Origin: Undaria pinnatifida
Lineage: Eukaryota > Sar > Phaeophyceae > Laminariales > Alariaceae
Direction: 5' to 3'
DNA: 64,000 nucleotides
NCBI GenBank assembly: GCA_012845835.1
Contig: JABAKD010000016.1
Location: forward strand, 23,962,053-24,026,052
Part shown: positions 34,500-45,200 of the stretch, one piece after another
How the letters are laid out: every line of letters starts with the position of its first letter
How positions within the stretch are numbered: the first letter of the stretch is position 1
Translations under genes and position numbers: made by a program
The notes under the pieces: model-generated
What the model saw: the letters and a program-made list of their open reading frames with translations, nothing else
What the model was told of the DNA's origin: nothing
The model's database searches: none

Positions 34500-35075
34500 A
34501 AAACGAAACCATAAAAAACGCGGCAACAAGCAGACGACACCACCCAGCCGGGTTCGGGCCAGCACCCAAACTCGGTTCCGAATGCGACTACTATTAATGG
34601 AGGGCTAGGAGCATTGCTGCCTGGTCTTTCCGTTACTGACTGTATCTTCACCGGCAGTGTTCATGCCGACAGCATCGCCTCAAACAGCTCCTAAGGGTAC
34701 CCTAAAGGAAAATAGAAAGGGCAAAGCCAGGAGGAAATTATAAGTAAATGGACCAAGAAAGGGGGAAACAAAATTTAAGGAACAAGGGGAAAAACCGGTT
34801 CAGCCAGAACCCGCATACCCAGCGATGGTAGTACCGCAGTATATCGATCGAATGACACTGCACCCCCGAGTGGGATGGGAGCAGGCAACCCAAAGCACAA
34901 AAACACCAAAACAAAACACAAGGTAATCCCCATAGCTTGAGGTCACGTAGACAGATTCTACCTACTAATCGGGCTGGTGCTTTGTTACCCTGTCTGCCGT
35001 CTCCTTCTTGCATTAAAATAACCGCGCATTAAAATAACCGCGGTTTTCCTAATTCCCCCACCCCCTTTCGGCTTT
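34500..35075. other. No gene recognised
   Basis: Lies between the hexamer array and LINE remnant I. TTGCATTAAAATAACCGCG is followed at once by CATTAAAATAACCGCG near 35011-35042; otherwise unremarkable. Confidence 0.4.
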
Positions 35076-35079
35076 GTGC

Positions 35080-37930
35080 GTCACGCATCCCGGCTGCGCG
35101 GCATTCCGAGCTCTTATTTTCCTCCTCTACGCACCACGTGGCCATGAACCGTTTGGCTCCTTCGAGGATCCTCCGGTACCCCTTGCCCGCCGTATTTGCT
35201 GCATGAGTCTACGGTACGGTTTCAATTCCAAACCGCTGTGGGGAGCTTCCGTGGAGCCTTCGGTGGGTCGAAAAACGGCGAGGTCGTCTCTCAAGGTTGC
35301 GCGCTAGTTGTTCGGCGTGGCCCACCTGGTTCCGCGTTTTTCCACCGGCTATCAGCGTAAACATCATGCGACTGGGTAATCGCCCCTTGTTTTTTGCCGT
35401 ACCATTTGCCCCGGCGAAGCCGACATTTCCGGATGGCAGTTTTGATGCTCTCGCATTTCGTGTTCTAAAGGACCTCGGCGAACGAAAGGTTGGTGTGTCC
35501 GCACGACGTTGGAAGCCAGTGATTCGCCGGAGGACTCCGAGGTGCGCCTTTCGGAGCTCGTCAGAGTGAGTGAGTCGCGTTGAGGGTCCATGTCACACAC
35601 CCCCACTGCAGGCTCTCGTTCATCTCCGCTTTCAGCAGGCGGCCCTTGAGGCTGAGCCGGGCGGTCATCACATCGTATAGCTCTGAACCGAACCGCTTGT
35701 AGCATGCCCCAACGAGTCGGACCCGTTGCTTAATCTCAACCATAAGGTCGGCGTCTTCGCGGATAACGCCGCTGAGGTATTGAAACTACGCCGTCTGTTT
35801 CTACCTCTGTTCTGCTGCTTCGATGACGAACGGTGAAGCCCGGGATGCAAGGTCCCGTATATTTCAACATTGTCTTTGTCTTTCTTCCTAACGTGTGAGG
35901 CCTGCTGCTTCGAAGACGACCACAATGACTGCGTCGTTGGCGTAAAGCATGCTTCACACGCCCCCCCGTACCCATGCCAACGGTTCTTTGACTCTGCCAG
36001 CCCCGTCGTCATCGAGGTGGACTAGGTTCTGCACGATGTCTGCGTCCTAGCAACGTGGACAACATGTAACGCAGCGTTGAAGAACGTGTTGCACGGCAAC
36101 GGTGATCGAGCGCAACCCTGCCGAAGCCCCTTCGTGGCGTCAACCCATTCTGAGTGCTCACCGCCGTCCATACCCACGCGAGCCCGCATGCCGTGGCGGA
36201 ACTGGCGGATAACTTCAGGCATATTAGCCGGTACACCGAAAGTACTTCCCACAGTAGCTCTCGGTCCACGGAGTCATACGCTGTCTGCAGGTCGATGAAG
36301 CACACGCGCAACGGGATTTTTCTCTCGTACGAGTTTTCGCAGTCGGTGCACGACGAACAGCGTATCTACTGCTGTTGATCGCGCCGAACATAAGCCACAC
36401 TCTTCCTGGGGGAGGATCCCCCCTTGTTCGCGGCAGCTGCTAAGGCGAGACGCGGCGGTTTTCGACGGTACCTTGCCTGCATGGGCAACATGTGAAATTC
36501 CCTCGTAGCTGTTGCAAACGAAACCTGCCATTTTTCTGTGAAGGACGATGATGGTCGCAAATTTCCGTTGCTGAGGGACATAACCCGTTTTCCCAATATT
36601 GACAAGGATGCTGTGAAAGCAATGCGCGAATCCGGGGTGGTGGAGTTTCAGCAATTCGGCCGCCAGAGAGTCTGGCCCTGCCACCTTCCAATTCGGCATA
36701 CTACTCCGGACTACCCCCGTCATTTCGTCGATAGCGGGTTCATCTCCATGCGGTAGTGCGAGCGGTTGTTTGGGGAATAGCTCGATGATGGTGGGATCGA
36801 GCGCAAGCGATTTTGTATCAAGGAGTCTGTAGGAAAACCCCGCCCATCGTTTACGAATGCGCACCTTGTCCCATAACAATGCACCATCCTCATCCCTAAC
36901 GAACTGTTCACTTACCGCTTTTTCACCTCCTGTCCCGACGGTGCCTTTCAAGTGCTTCGAGAAACCCCGCTGGTTGTTTTCGGTCAGTAGTTTCTCCATT
37001 TCAGCAATATTATCTTCGAAATAGCTACGCACCCCTGCGTCTACCACCTTCCACAGGGCCGCGCACGCCGTCCTTGACCTATTCCACGCGGTCATTTTGC
37101 AGGGGGGCTGCGAACGAGCTTTCGCGCATCTTCCCTCGCGGTCCATGCTGCTTTGAAGGCGGCCGAGGTCTTGGCCGACTCACAATCCACGCTAGCGGTG
37201 ACCGCGTGGTTGAGCTGGTACCTCTACTTTCACTGCATCGAGAATGGCCATGGTGAAAACGTCAGCTACGTCAGACATGGTCTTGGGAAGGGTGGGTTAG
37301 TTGAGAGTGGATACGACTCTCGCAACGGCTCGGTTACGATACTCTCCGTCGGCCGTAAAAACCTGCCGGTCGAACGGTCGGTCTCTGTCTTTCGCACTCG
37401 TCGGTTGCGCGCTCAACGACCGCCGAGGTCGACCGTCACGTACACTATGTAATGGTCTGAATCCGGCTAGTATCGCGATGGATGCTGTGAGTGGACCTTG
37501 ACATCATGCACCCGAGATCGAGGGTGTAGTCTATTCGCTTGTGGTCATTTGGACGGGCGCCGGTGTGTGTATGCGACATTCCACCGTTGCGTCGGCTGAA
37601 AAAGGTGATGGTGAGTGCAAGCTTGCAATTGGTAGCGGACGGCGGGAGTGGTTCACCATTATCGTCTTTTTACATCACGCCCGTAAGCTCCAAGCACTCT
37701 ACTGTCATCACTACTGCTGCCATTCACCCTCCGCCCAGTCCGTGCGAGGGGGTTTATAATAAACAAACTCTCCCTCGTTGGGATTTGTTGAACCAAACTC
37801 TCCAATTATTGCCAGGAAATCCGTGTCACCTCCGCGTCCTTGGCGCATTCAGTTGGTGCGTGCAAACTGCCTCGCAATTACCGGACAACAAGATCGCATC
37901 GCCATGAGACGCTCGTCAACGAATTGCTTG
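35080..37930 (-). mobile_element. LINE remnant I: endonuclease, reverse transcriptase and C-terminal region
   Basis: Minus strand, several frames. Endonuclease pieces near 37820-37430: DFLAIIGEFGSTNPNEG, NDHKRIDYTLD, SDHYIVYV. Reverse transcriptase in a 290-aa frame at 36274-37146 (VAGPDSLAAELLKL, ILPQEECGLCSARSTAVD), continued by [20 protein letters not shown] and [17 protein letters not shown] in other frames. C-terminal pieces KRFGSELYD and RLLKAEMNESLQWGCVTW at about 35600-35740, and weaker ones to 35080. At least four frameshifts or stops, so inactive. It belongs to the same broad family as remnant II but is a different copy. Confidence 0.85.
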
Positions 37931-38239
37931 GAGTAAGTAGGCTTACAGCATATCGATTCATTGACGGCCAAGTCCACTCCATGTAAATGGTGCCTGGCTT
38001 GTGATTATGCTTGCCGCCAGCAACAGAAGACACGGTATCCCGCAGCATAAAACGTCATTTCACGTTGTTTTCTGTCTCCTTCAACCCAACGAAGTCACAG
38101 GCAAGTTGTTGGACCTTTGCCAGTACGCATTCGTCGCGCTCTTCCCTTCCCTTTAGAGCCACGGTGTACACTTTGTAGGTAACTACCACCACCACAAGGG
38201 CCTTCTTCTGCCTCGCTCGGGTCTCACGCTGCAGATGAC

Positions 38240-38705
38240 CACGATACTGCATGGCACTGCCACGGATGGCATTCATAAACGGCATGAAAGTGTATGACAG
38301 CGTCGTGGCCACCCTCCAAACCTCAGTACAGCGGTGCCATGGGAGCGCCACTAAGACCCATGGCAGTCAGTGCTTAGAAGGCCCATGGCCACCCACGGCA
38401 GTGACACGACAGACAGCGCCAGGGCCGTGCATTGTTGGTTGGCGATGCCATGTCAATAGCATGACCAATGTCATTGCTGAAGAAAGTGCAATGGCGGTAC
38501 AGCTGTGGCAGAGCATGGAAGTGCATTTTTTTTCGTAGCGTGCCATGGCGCGTGCGATTGGCCTGCATGGCACCGCCCGTGGCAATAAACTGTCATGGCG
38601 CTGCCATGGACATTCATGGCAACGCCACGGTAGGCGGCAGCGCCGTGACACTGTTGTGACACTCCATGGCAGTGCCATGATGGCCCATGGAAAGTGTCTA
38701 ATGTT
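38240..38705. repeat. Degenerate palindromic CCATGGCA repeat field
   Basis: About 25 variants of CCATGGCA or TGCCATGG with intervening GTGCC or CGCCAC words, spaced 10-25 bases. Each core is self-complementary, so both strands look alike. Confidence 0.65.
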
Positions 38706-38739
38706 GTGCATCGTTCATGTTTCGTAGGGCGCGATGAAG

Positions 38740-39330
38740 TTGCACGAGCTACAATATCTGCGATTGCAGCAGCGAAGAGCTTCCACCCAGTAATATGTCG
38801 ACACCAACCAGCGCGGTCTTAACTAATCGGGTCCTGTGGTGGGTGCAAGTGCCAATGCATGCCCCCATGAGACTGCATGTGCCTTCCAACCGGAAGCCGG
38901 TAATGTTCGTGTATCAACGCTCCGGAAGCTTAAAGGCACCGACAATTGTTTCTACCACTTTCTACTACATGCATGTGAAACGATGTCCCCGTTCGGTCGA
39001 GCCTTTCGATCCTAGGTTACCCTCGTTGTCTTCCTCTTCCAAATCGCGGTCACCGAGCGAGTACTTCACTCTTCTACTAACCTTTGCCACCAATCACCGC
39101 TCTTCAGTTTCATGTGGCGCAGTTCCAAGTCGTTCCAAGCAAACCGAAATGGGAGGGGAGGGGGACTTCAACCACCTCACGGGACGCTTCCATCTATCTA
39201 GATACGTCTTCGACGCCGCCGTCCCGTTACTAGACCATAGACACATCACTAAACCCACCCTCTTTATGCCTAACACGATACCCTCTATCCACAGTGCTCT
39301 GCACGTACACGCTTCTTTTTGAGTGGCTGG
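38740..39330. other. No gene recognised; 175-codon open frame
   Basis: A plus-strand open frame at 38795-39322 shows no domain, signal peptide or splice partner. It is probably chance, but it is the longest repeat-free open frame in this stretch. Confidence 0.3.
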
Positions 39331-39339
39331 TCAGGTCCT

Positions 39340-41540
39340 ACAACGGTTCATGAGGTCTCAAGGTCCTCTATAACGTCAAGAGCGCCCATCAAACCCCAAA
39401 ATCTCTTTTGATCTAAACGAGCTCGGCGTCGACAATGGTGTCTTGAGAGCTCATCGGGCCTTAGACTTGATCGGTCCTCATCGGCAACCCTGGCCTTAAA
39501 AGGGCTTACCAGGCCTGAAGGGGGCTGTTCTGGCCTCAAGGGCCCACCGGACCTAAAAAAACTTCGTCGGGCCTCGGGGACTCCTCCGATCTCAACAAGA
39601 GATCATCCGGCTCAAATCTCCTCCAGTCTCCAAGGCGTTCATTCGGCCTCAATAACCTCTCCGGCCTCCAGAGGGTTTCAAGGGTTTCAAAAGGCTCTCT
39701 GGCCCAAAATGGGCTAATCGTGCCTTAAGGGCTCTTTTGACGCATCAAAAGCGCTCATAGGACCTCCAGGGCCCTTCGGTCTCAGTACCCATTCTGGCCT
39801 CCCAGTAAGCTCTCATCGCCCCCCAGGGAGTCTTTTGATGTAAAAAGGGTTCCCCTGGCCTCGACTTCGTGTGGCTGTACAGGGCTCATTGGGCCTCAAG
39901 GGCTCCTTTGACCTCCAACAGACCATCTGGCATCTAAGGAGACGGAAAGTTTGCGCCTCAAGGGATTATCTGACCTCAAGAGGGCTAAACGCACCTCGAG
40001 TATCAAGGACCCATAATGTACTTAAAAAGGGCTCATCGGGTCTCATAGGCTCCTCTGCCTTCTAAAAGAGGCTCGTCGGAGGTCAAGGGATCGTTGGACC
40101 TCAAAGGCTGATCGCAACTCGAACGGGCTCATCGCACCTCAAAGGGGTGCATCGGACCTGAAGGGCTATCCTGCCCTCGAGAGAACCAGCTCGAGTCTCA
40201 AGGGCTATAAGGGCCAATCGGACCTGAAGGGCTTTTCTGGCCTCAATAGACCTCAAAAGGGCCCCTCGCGTCTCGAGGGCTCCCCTGGTCTCAAGAAGAG
40301 GGCTCCCGCGGCCCCATTGGCTTGTCTGGCACCGAAAGAGCCCATCGGGCCTCGAGGGCTCTTCTTCCCTCAATAGGGCTCCTCTCGCCTCAACAGGCCT
40401 GTTCGAGTCTCAAGGGTTCCTCTGGCTTAAAAAAAACGGTTCATCAGGTCTGAAGGGCTCTCCTGGCGCCAGTAGGGCTTCTCCAGCCTCAACAGGGCTG
40501 CTCAAGGTCTCAAAACAGTCCGCTCGCCTCTAAAGAGCTATTCGGGCCCCAAGGGGTGGCTCTCTGGCCCCAACAGGATTCATCGTACGTCAAGTATCAA
40601 GGGCTCATCTGGCTTTGGCTCTGGCACATACATGGCAAGTCGGACCTCATAGGCTCATCGCGCCTCGGTAAAGGCTCGTTACAACCCAAAAGGGTTTATC
40701 GGAGATCACGGGGTCCTCTGACATCTGAATCATCGGGAGTCAAGAGCTCCTCGGATCTCACAAGCTCATCGCGCCTCGAAAATCTCACCACACCATAGCC
40801 AAGAGCTCATAATCGGACCTCTCTTCTGGCTTCAATAGGGTTCCTCTTGCCTTAGGAGGGTTCCTCGAGTCTCAAAGGCTCCGCTGGCCTAAAAACACGT
40901 AAATCGAGCCTGCAGGGGCCATCTGTCCTCAACAGGATTCCTTTGGCGTCAAAGACGGCTCCTCGCGTCTGAAGAGTGCTCTTGCCCCAAGAGGGCTTAT
41001 CTGGCCTCATGGACTTCTCTAGCATTTAACGCGCCTATCGGGCCTCGATAGGGCTCCCTGAGTCTATGGGCGGGCGTAACGTATCTCACGAGGGCGTATC
41101 TACGAGTATTCGTAGTCTTACGGACTTTTCTGGCCCCATCAGGGCTCCTCAAGTTTTAAGGGTTTCAAGTGCCTCGTCAGGGCTTGTCTAGTATCACGGG
41201 CTCCTCTGGCCCCAAGACGGCGCCTCGGACATCAAGGGCTTCTACGACCTGAAAAAGGGTGAATCGGACCTGAAGGGCTCTTTTGGCGTCAAGGGCTCCT
41301 CTGATCACCAAAGGGCTTCACGTGCTCCTATAGGGCTCCTATGGCCTCATGGACTTCTCTGACATCTAACGGGGCCATCGGGCCGCAAGAAGACAAAATG
41401 GGCTTCAGAAAGGCTCCTAGTGCCTCAAAATGGCATCTCGTCGGACATCATGCGAGCTCATCACCAGGCCCCAAGAGGGCTATTCGTCGGGCTTCAGAAG
41501 GGCTGCTTAACGGACTTCAAGCTAGAGGTGCCGCTTGCGG
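39340..41540. repeat. 2.2-kb degenerate minisatellite (GGGCTCATCGGGCCTCAA type)
   Basis: Some 70 imperfect units of about 30 bases run without a break. The units alternate forms such as GGGCTCATCGGGCCTCAA and GGGCTCCTCTGGCCTCAA; strong drift between neighbours points to an old array. No gene fits inside it. Confidence 0.8.
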
Positions 41541-41544
41541 TAGA

Positions 41545-42271
41545 GTGGTCTGTTCGTCAGTCTCTCTACCTGGGCCAAAGCGCACCTAATTGGCAAGGCC
41601 TCACACGTTTTCAAAAGGACAGTGCCTAGTAGATGCTGTAACAGCTTTACAGTGTGTATCATTGCCTTATCGCCTGCGGAATCAAGCCCCTTCCCCTTCC
41701 GAATCCAAAATTGACCCCACTGATGGTGTATGTGTGTGGATGGGGATATATCCCTGGCCATGCCACCATCGCCCCATTCGGATGTGCGATTGAGCGCCAA
41801 ACGCAAGGTGTGGAAGTAATTGCACAATATCTTGGGCTCCTCTATACGTTAATTAGGTCATAATTCCCGCCAGGCGTTCGGCTGGAAGCAGACAAGGCGG
41901 GTGCAGATATACCTCTATCTTGGACCACATCATAATTACATTTCCTAACTTCCGGTGCGGCAGAGGGCCGGTAACGCGGATAGGCGGCCTTCATTACTCC
42001 GATCCCCGCACCAACGCCGCGGGGTCTTCATCGGTTGCGGGATGCTTGCATCCGCCCAACGCAAGCAAAGTTTCGATGGCAGGCTGTGGATACACCCTGT
42101 GCAACCCTATCTCCCTCTCTACACGTTTGGATGGCACCTTTTCAGACAACGGCAACGGACAACAATATTAATCCCACTTATCAGCATCGTCGTTGTCGTG
42201 GCGCAACCTATATGTGCCCCATGCTTCACAAAAAAAGCTAAGCTCTCATGAGTGGCTCTAACGCCACCCAC
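41545..42271. other. 3' flank of the RFWD3-like gene, no other gene recognised
   Basis: Should hold the 3' untranslated region of the RFWD3-like gene just below 42272. No coding domain was seen. Confidence 0.4.
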
Positions 42272-45200
42272 CTAAAGCAGTAAGGTCTCATACACTTTTA
42301 TCTCGCCGCGGCTGACGGCGGCGAAAAGCCCCTTCCCAGGCGTGCCGCTCTGCAAGGAGGCCACGTCTAGGACAGGACTGCTGTGGGCTTCAAGTCGGCG
42401 GCACACGTCTCCCGAAGCCGCATCCCATATCCATGGCTAATCCGACAGGGCAAACATTCGGAGGCGGGAACGAGGGGGGGGGGGGGGGTAAGCTTGAATG
42501 AGCCGTCGATGAACCGTGCGTGGGAGGCTATCTAGGCGAGGGTGGCGGGCGGCGACGGGAGGGAAAATATGAGTGGACCATCGCTGTACCGTGGGTGGGG
42601 AAGTAAGCCCTACTCCCCTCGACTGCAGATGCTCGTAATCTACGATTATAAGCGTGTATCGGCCATCGCCAAAAAAACACACCCAGTGTTCCTTATCGGA
42701 CGAAAAATGTGTATGTACGTCCAATACTACCAGCTGGTGTCCTTGCGCGCGTCGTTCCTTACAATAATCCTTATTTTCTTACGCACTTACGTGCGTGCGT
42801 CCACGACCATTTCTCTCCATCCCCCCCCCTCTCCCCCCCCCTACCGAACGACACAACCGGAGTCACGACTAGGACAGACTCCCGCAGCAGTGACCCCAAC
42901 CAACGTGCAACCCCAATCAATCAATCAATCGATCAATTGTTGTCCGCAGGTTTTCCGTCCTGATGCTGTGGCTGGGACGGAGCTTTGCAGTACTCAAGAA
43001 GGCGCGTCGAGTGTTGTAGATGGCGTTGTCGCTGTTGTCCCCTGAAACCATTGCCTAAATCTACAAGGCAGGCTCAACGTTAAAATCCCGGCTGGTCGCG
43101 AATTTAATAGTAACTGTTCCTGTTTCTTCGCTACAGCGTATGTCGCCCCCACCCTCCCTATCGCCTGACGCGCTCGCACGCGCCCAAGCTGAAACTGACG
43201 CCTGGACTCATCATCGTCGTCGAGAGTCCCCCTACTGATATATCGTACGCCTTCTGTAGCTCACCGCGTTAGTGCCCTCGTCTCCCCCTGCAACGAGTAG
43301 GTCACCTCGCAAGGACGGGTCCCACAACAAAGACCTCGACAATGTGTGAAGGCTCTGGTGTCCCTGTCAAGCATGTCCGGGATTCGTCGTACGCACGAAG
43401 CTGTGAGGTTGCCGGTAGAGGTGAGGAGAGGGGTGTAATGACACAAGAATGGCTCATGACCCTCACAACCCGATAACTTTTGTTTATTATATAAAAAAGG
43501 CGAGATTCTGCAAAAACACAGCGAAACATAGAACGAAAATGCCGGACCTTCAGATCAAACAGAAAGGAAGGACGAACGCGAAGATAGAAAATGAAAACTA
43601 ACAACGTTTTTTCGTACACTAAAGTGGAAATAAAACAGTCAGCCTCCTCTCTCGCTCGCTCTGTATGTGAAACCCACCCGTGAACCAAGCGACTTCGGCG
43701 TCCACCCCTGCGTCCACGATCGCAGACCCGCGACTTCGTCAAGCCGTGGGGGGTACAATTCAGATATCCGCCCGCCCTCGCCGCCATTTCGCCCTCGCTC
43801 CTCGCTCGAACCCCCTCCCACTGTTACCACCTCCACCTCCACATCTGTTGCCGGCTGCAGAGCTTTGTCGGCATCAACCCTTTCAGGGCCGGTTGTCACG
43901 GAACCTTCCCCATCGCACAAGCGGCTTGATCGCGACATGGGGGAGTGAGGACGACGGTGGGGTCGATTTCGCGGATCCAAGCCGAATACGGTGTGGCTCG
44001 CTGCCGAACCACGTGTGGAAACAAGGAAGCGGTCTGAGGAGGCGTCACTCGAGCGCTCGTAGCAACCGCCGCCACCGCCGTGATGCGACAGCGAGCAACA
44101 CGCCCCAGGCTTGAATGGGTGGCACCGCAGTGTTAGGGTCGGAACAGACGCCGCAGCGCAGGGGGGACGGAGCGGGAAAGAACGCCAGGCAAGGAGAGGA
44201 AAGGACGACAGCGGAACACGTCAGCAGCGGGAGAGAGGGGGAACAGGGGGGTACAGTGCCGCGTCGGTGGGGCATCGGTGTCTACAGCAGCGCTGCTGTG
44301 GCGAGTGCCTATCACCCGGAGATCGGTTGCTCCTGCGACTGCGGGAACACCCTCCAAACAGGATAATCCTCGCGCGTTAACCCATCCCTCTCTTGGTTCA
44401 CCTGGATCTGCAGTTGCGAAGCCATCTGCTCTTGTTGCTGCTCTACGTCACCCCCGCCGCCGCTGCCGCCGGCGGTGTCAACAGCGGCCTCTCCGCCCGT
44501 GGTGCCGCCCTCCCACCCCCAAACGCCCCCCATGGTGGCGCACACAAGGCGATCGTCCTTGGTGTGACAGATGCCATGAACTGGCTGCCTCTGCTTAGCC
44601 GCGGCACGCAGCTTGCGGACGGCACCTTTGGTGGAGCGCAGGTCAAACAGGAGCACCGCGGCGGTTCGGGTGGAGTCGACCACGCCGCAAAACATCTGAG
44701 CAAATAAAACAATGACGTGTGCGTATATCGCATCGGTGAGCGTTAGAGTCATTTCGGTGTCAATCATTGTTGCTATACGTTACAATCAAATTAATACTTC
44801 GTATGTTTTTCGTTCTTGTTGACGGTATTTTGGCAATGGGGATATTATTTCGTTCGTTTTCATTGTTAGGGCTTGTATATCGTTGTTGCTGACCGTGTAT
44901 GGGCATATCGTAAGCGAACCAATCATCACGTGAGCAGCCAGTAGACCCTTTTCACCCCGGCCAGGAGCGTAGTCAACGTCGATCCTCTTCACCCGGTCGG
45001 GTTCTGTCCGATACTGCATCATCGCAGCATCGAATCACAGCGAAAGCCGATAAAACATAATGCTATTCCATTCAAGCAGCGTTCCGCTGTGGAATGTAAC
45101 CGTTAACCCTAACGCTCGCTCTTGCCTGGCTAGGATTTGTGGCGCTCCACTGGCATGACCATCCGTTTCCTTCTAGCCCGTACTCCACGATCACGCTGTC

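Noticed and set aside
34022-34651. Open frames over the CCAGTG array, up to 209 codons
   Set aside because: A hexamer repeat keeps all frames open, and the flanks carry no recognisable protein.
36274-37146. A 290-codon host gene
   Set aside because: The sequence is the reverse transcriptase part of a LINE, with endonuclease and C-terminal pieces of the same element on both sides.
38795-39322. A 175-codon gene
   Set aside because: No domain, no signal peptide and no splice partners, and it sits between two repeat fields. Kept only as an unassigned stretch.
43639-43980. A separate 113-codon gene on the minus strand
   Set aside because: Its frame is continuous with exon 10 of the RFWD3-like gene, which begins at 44109.
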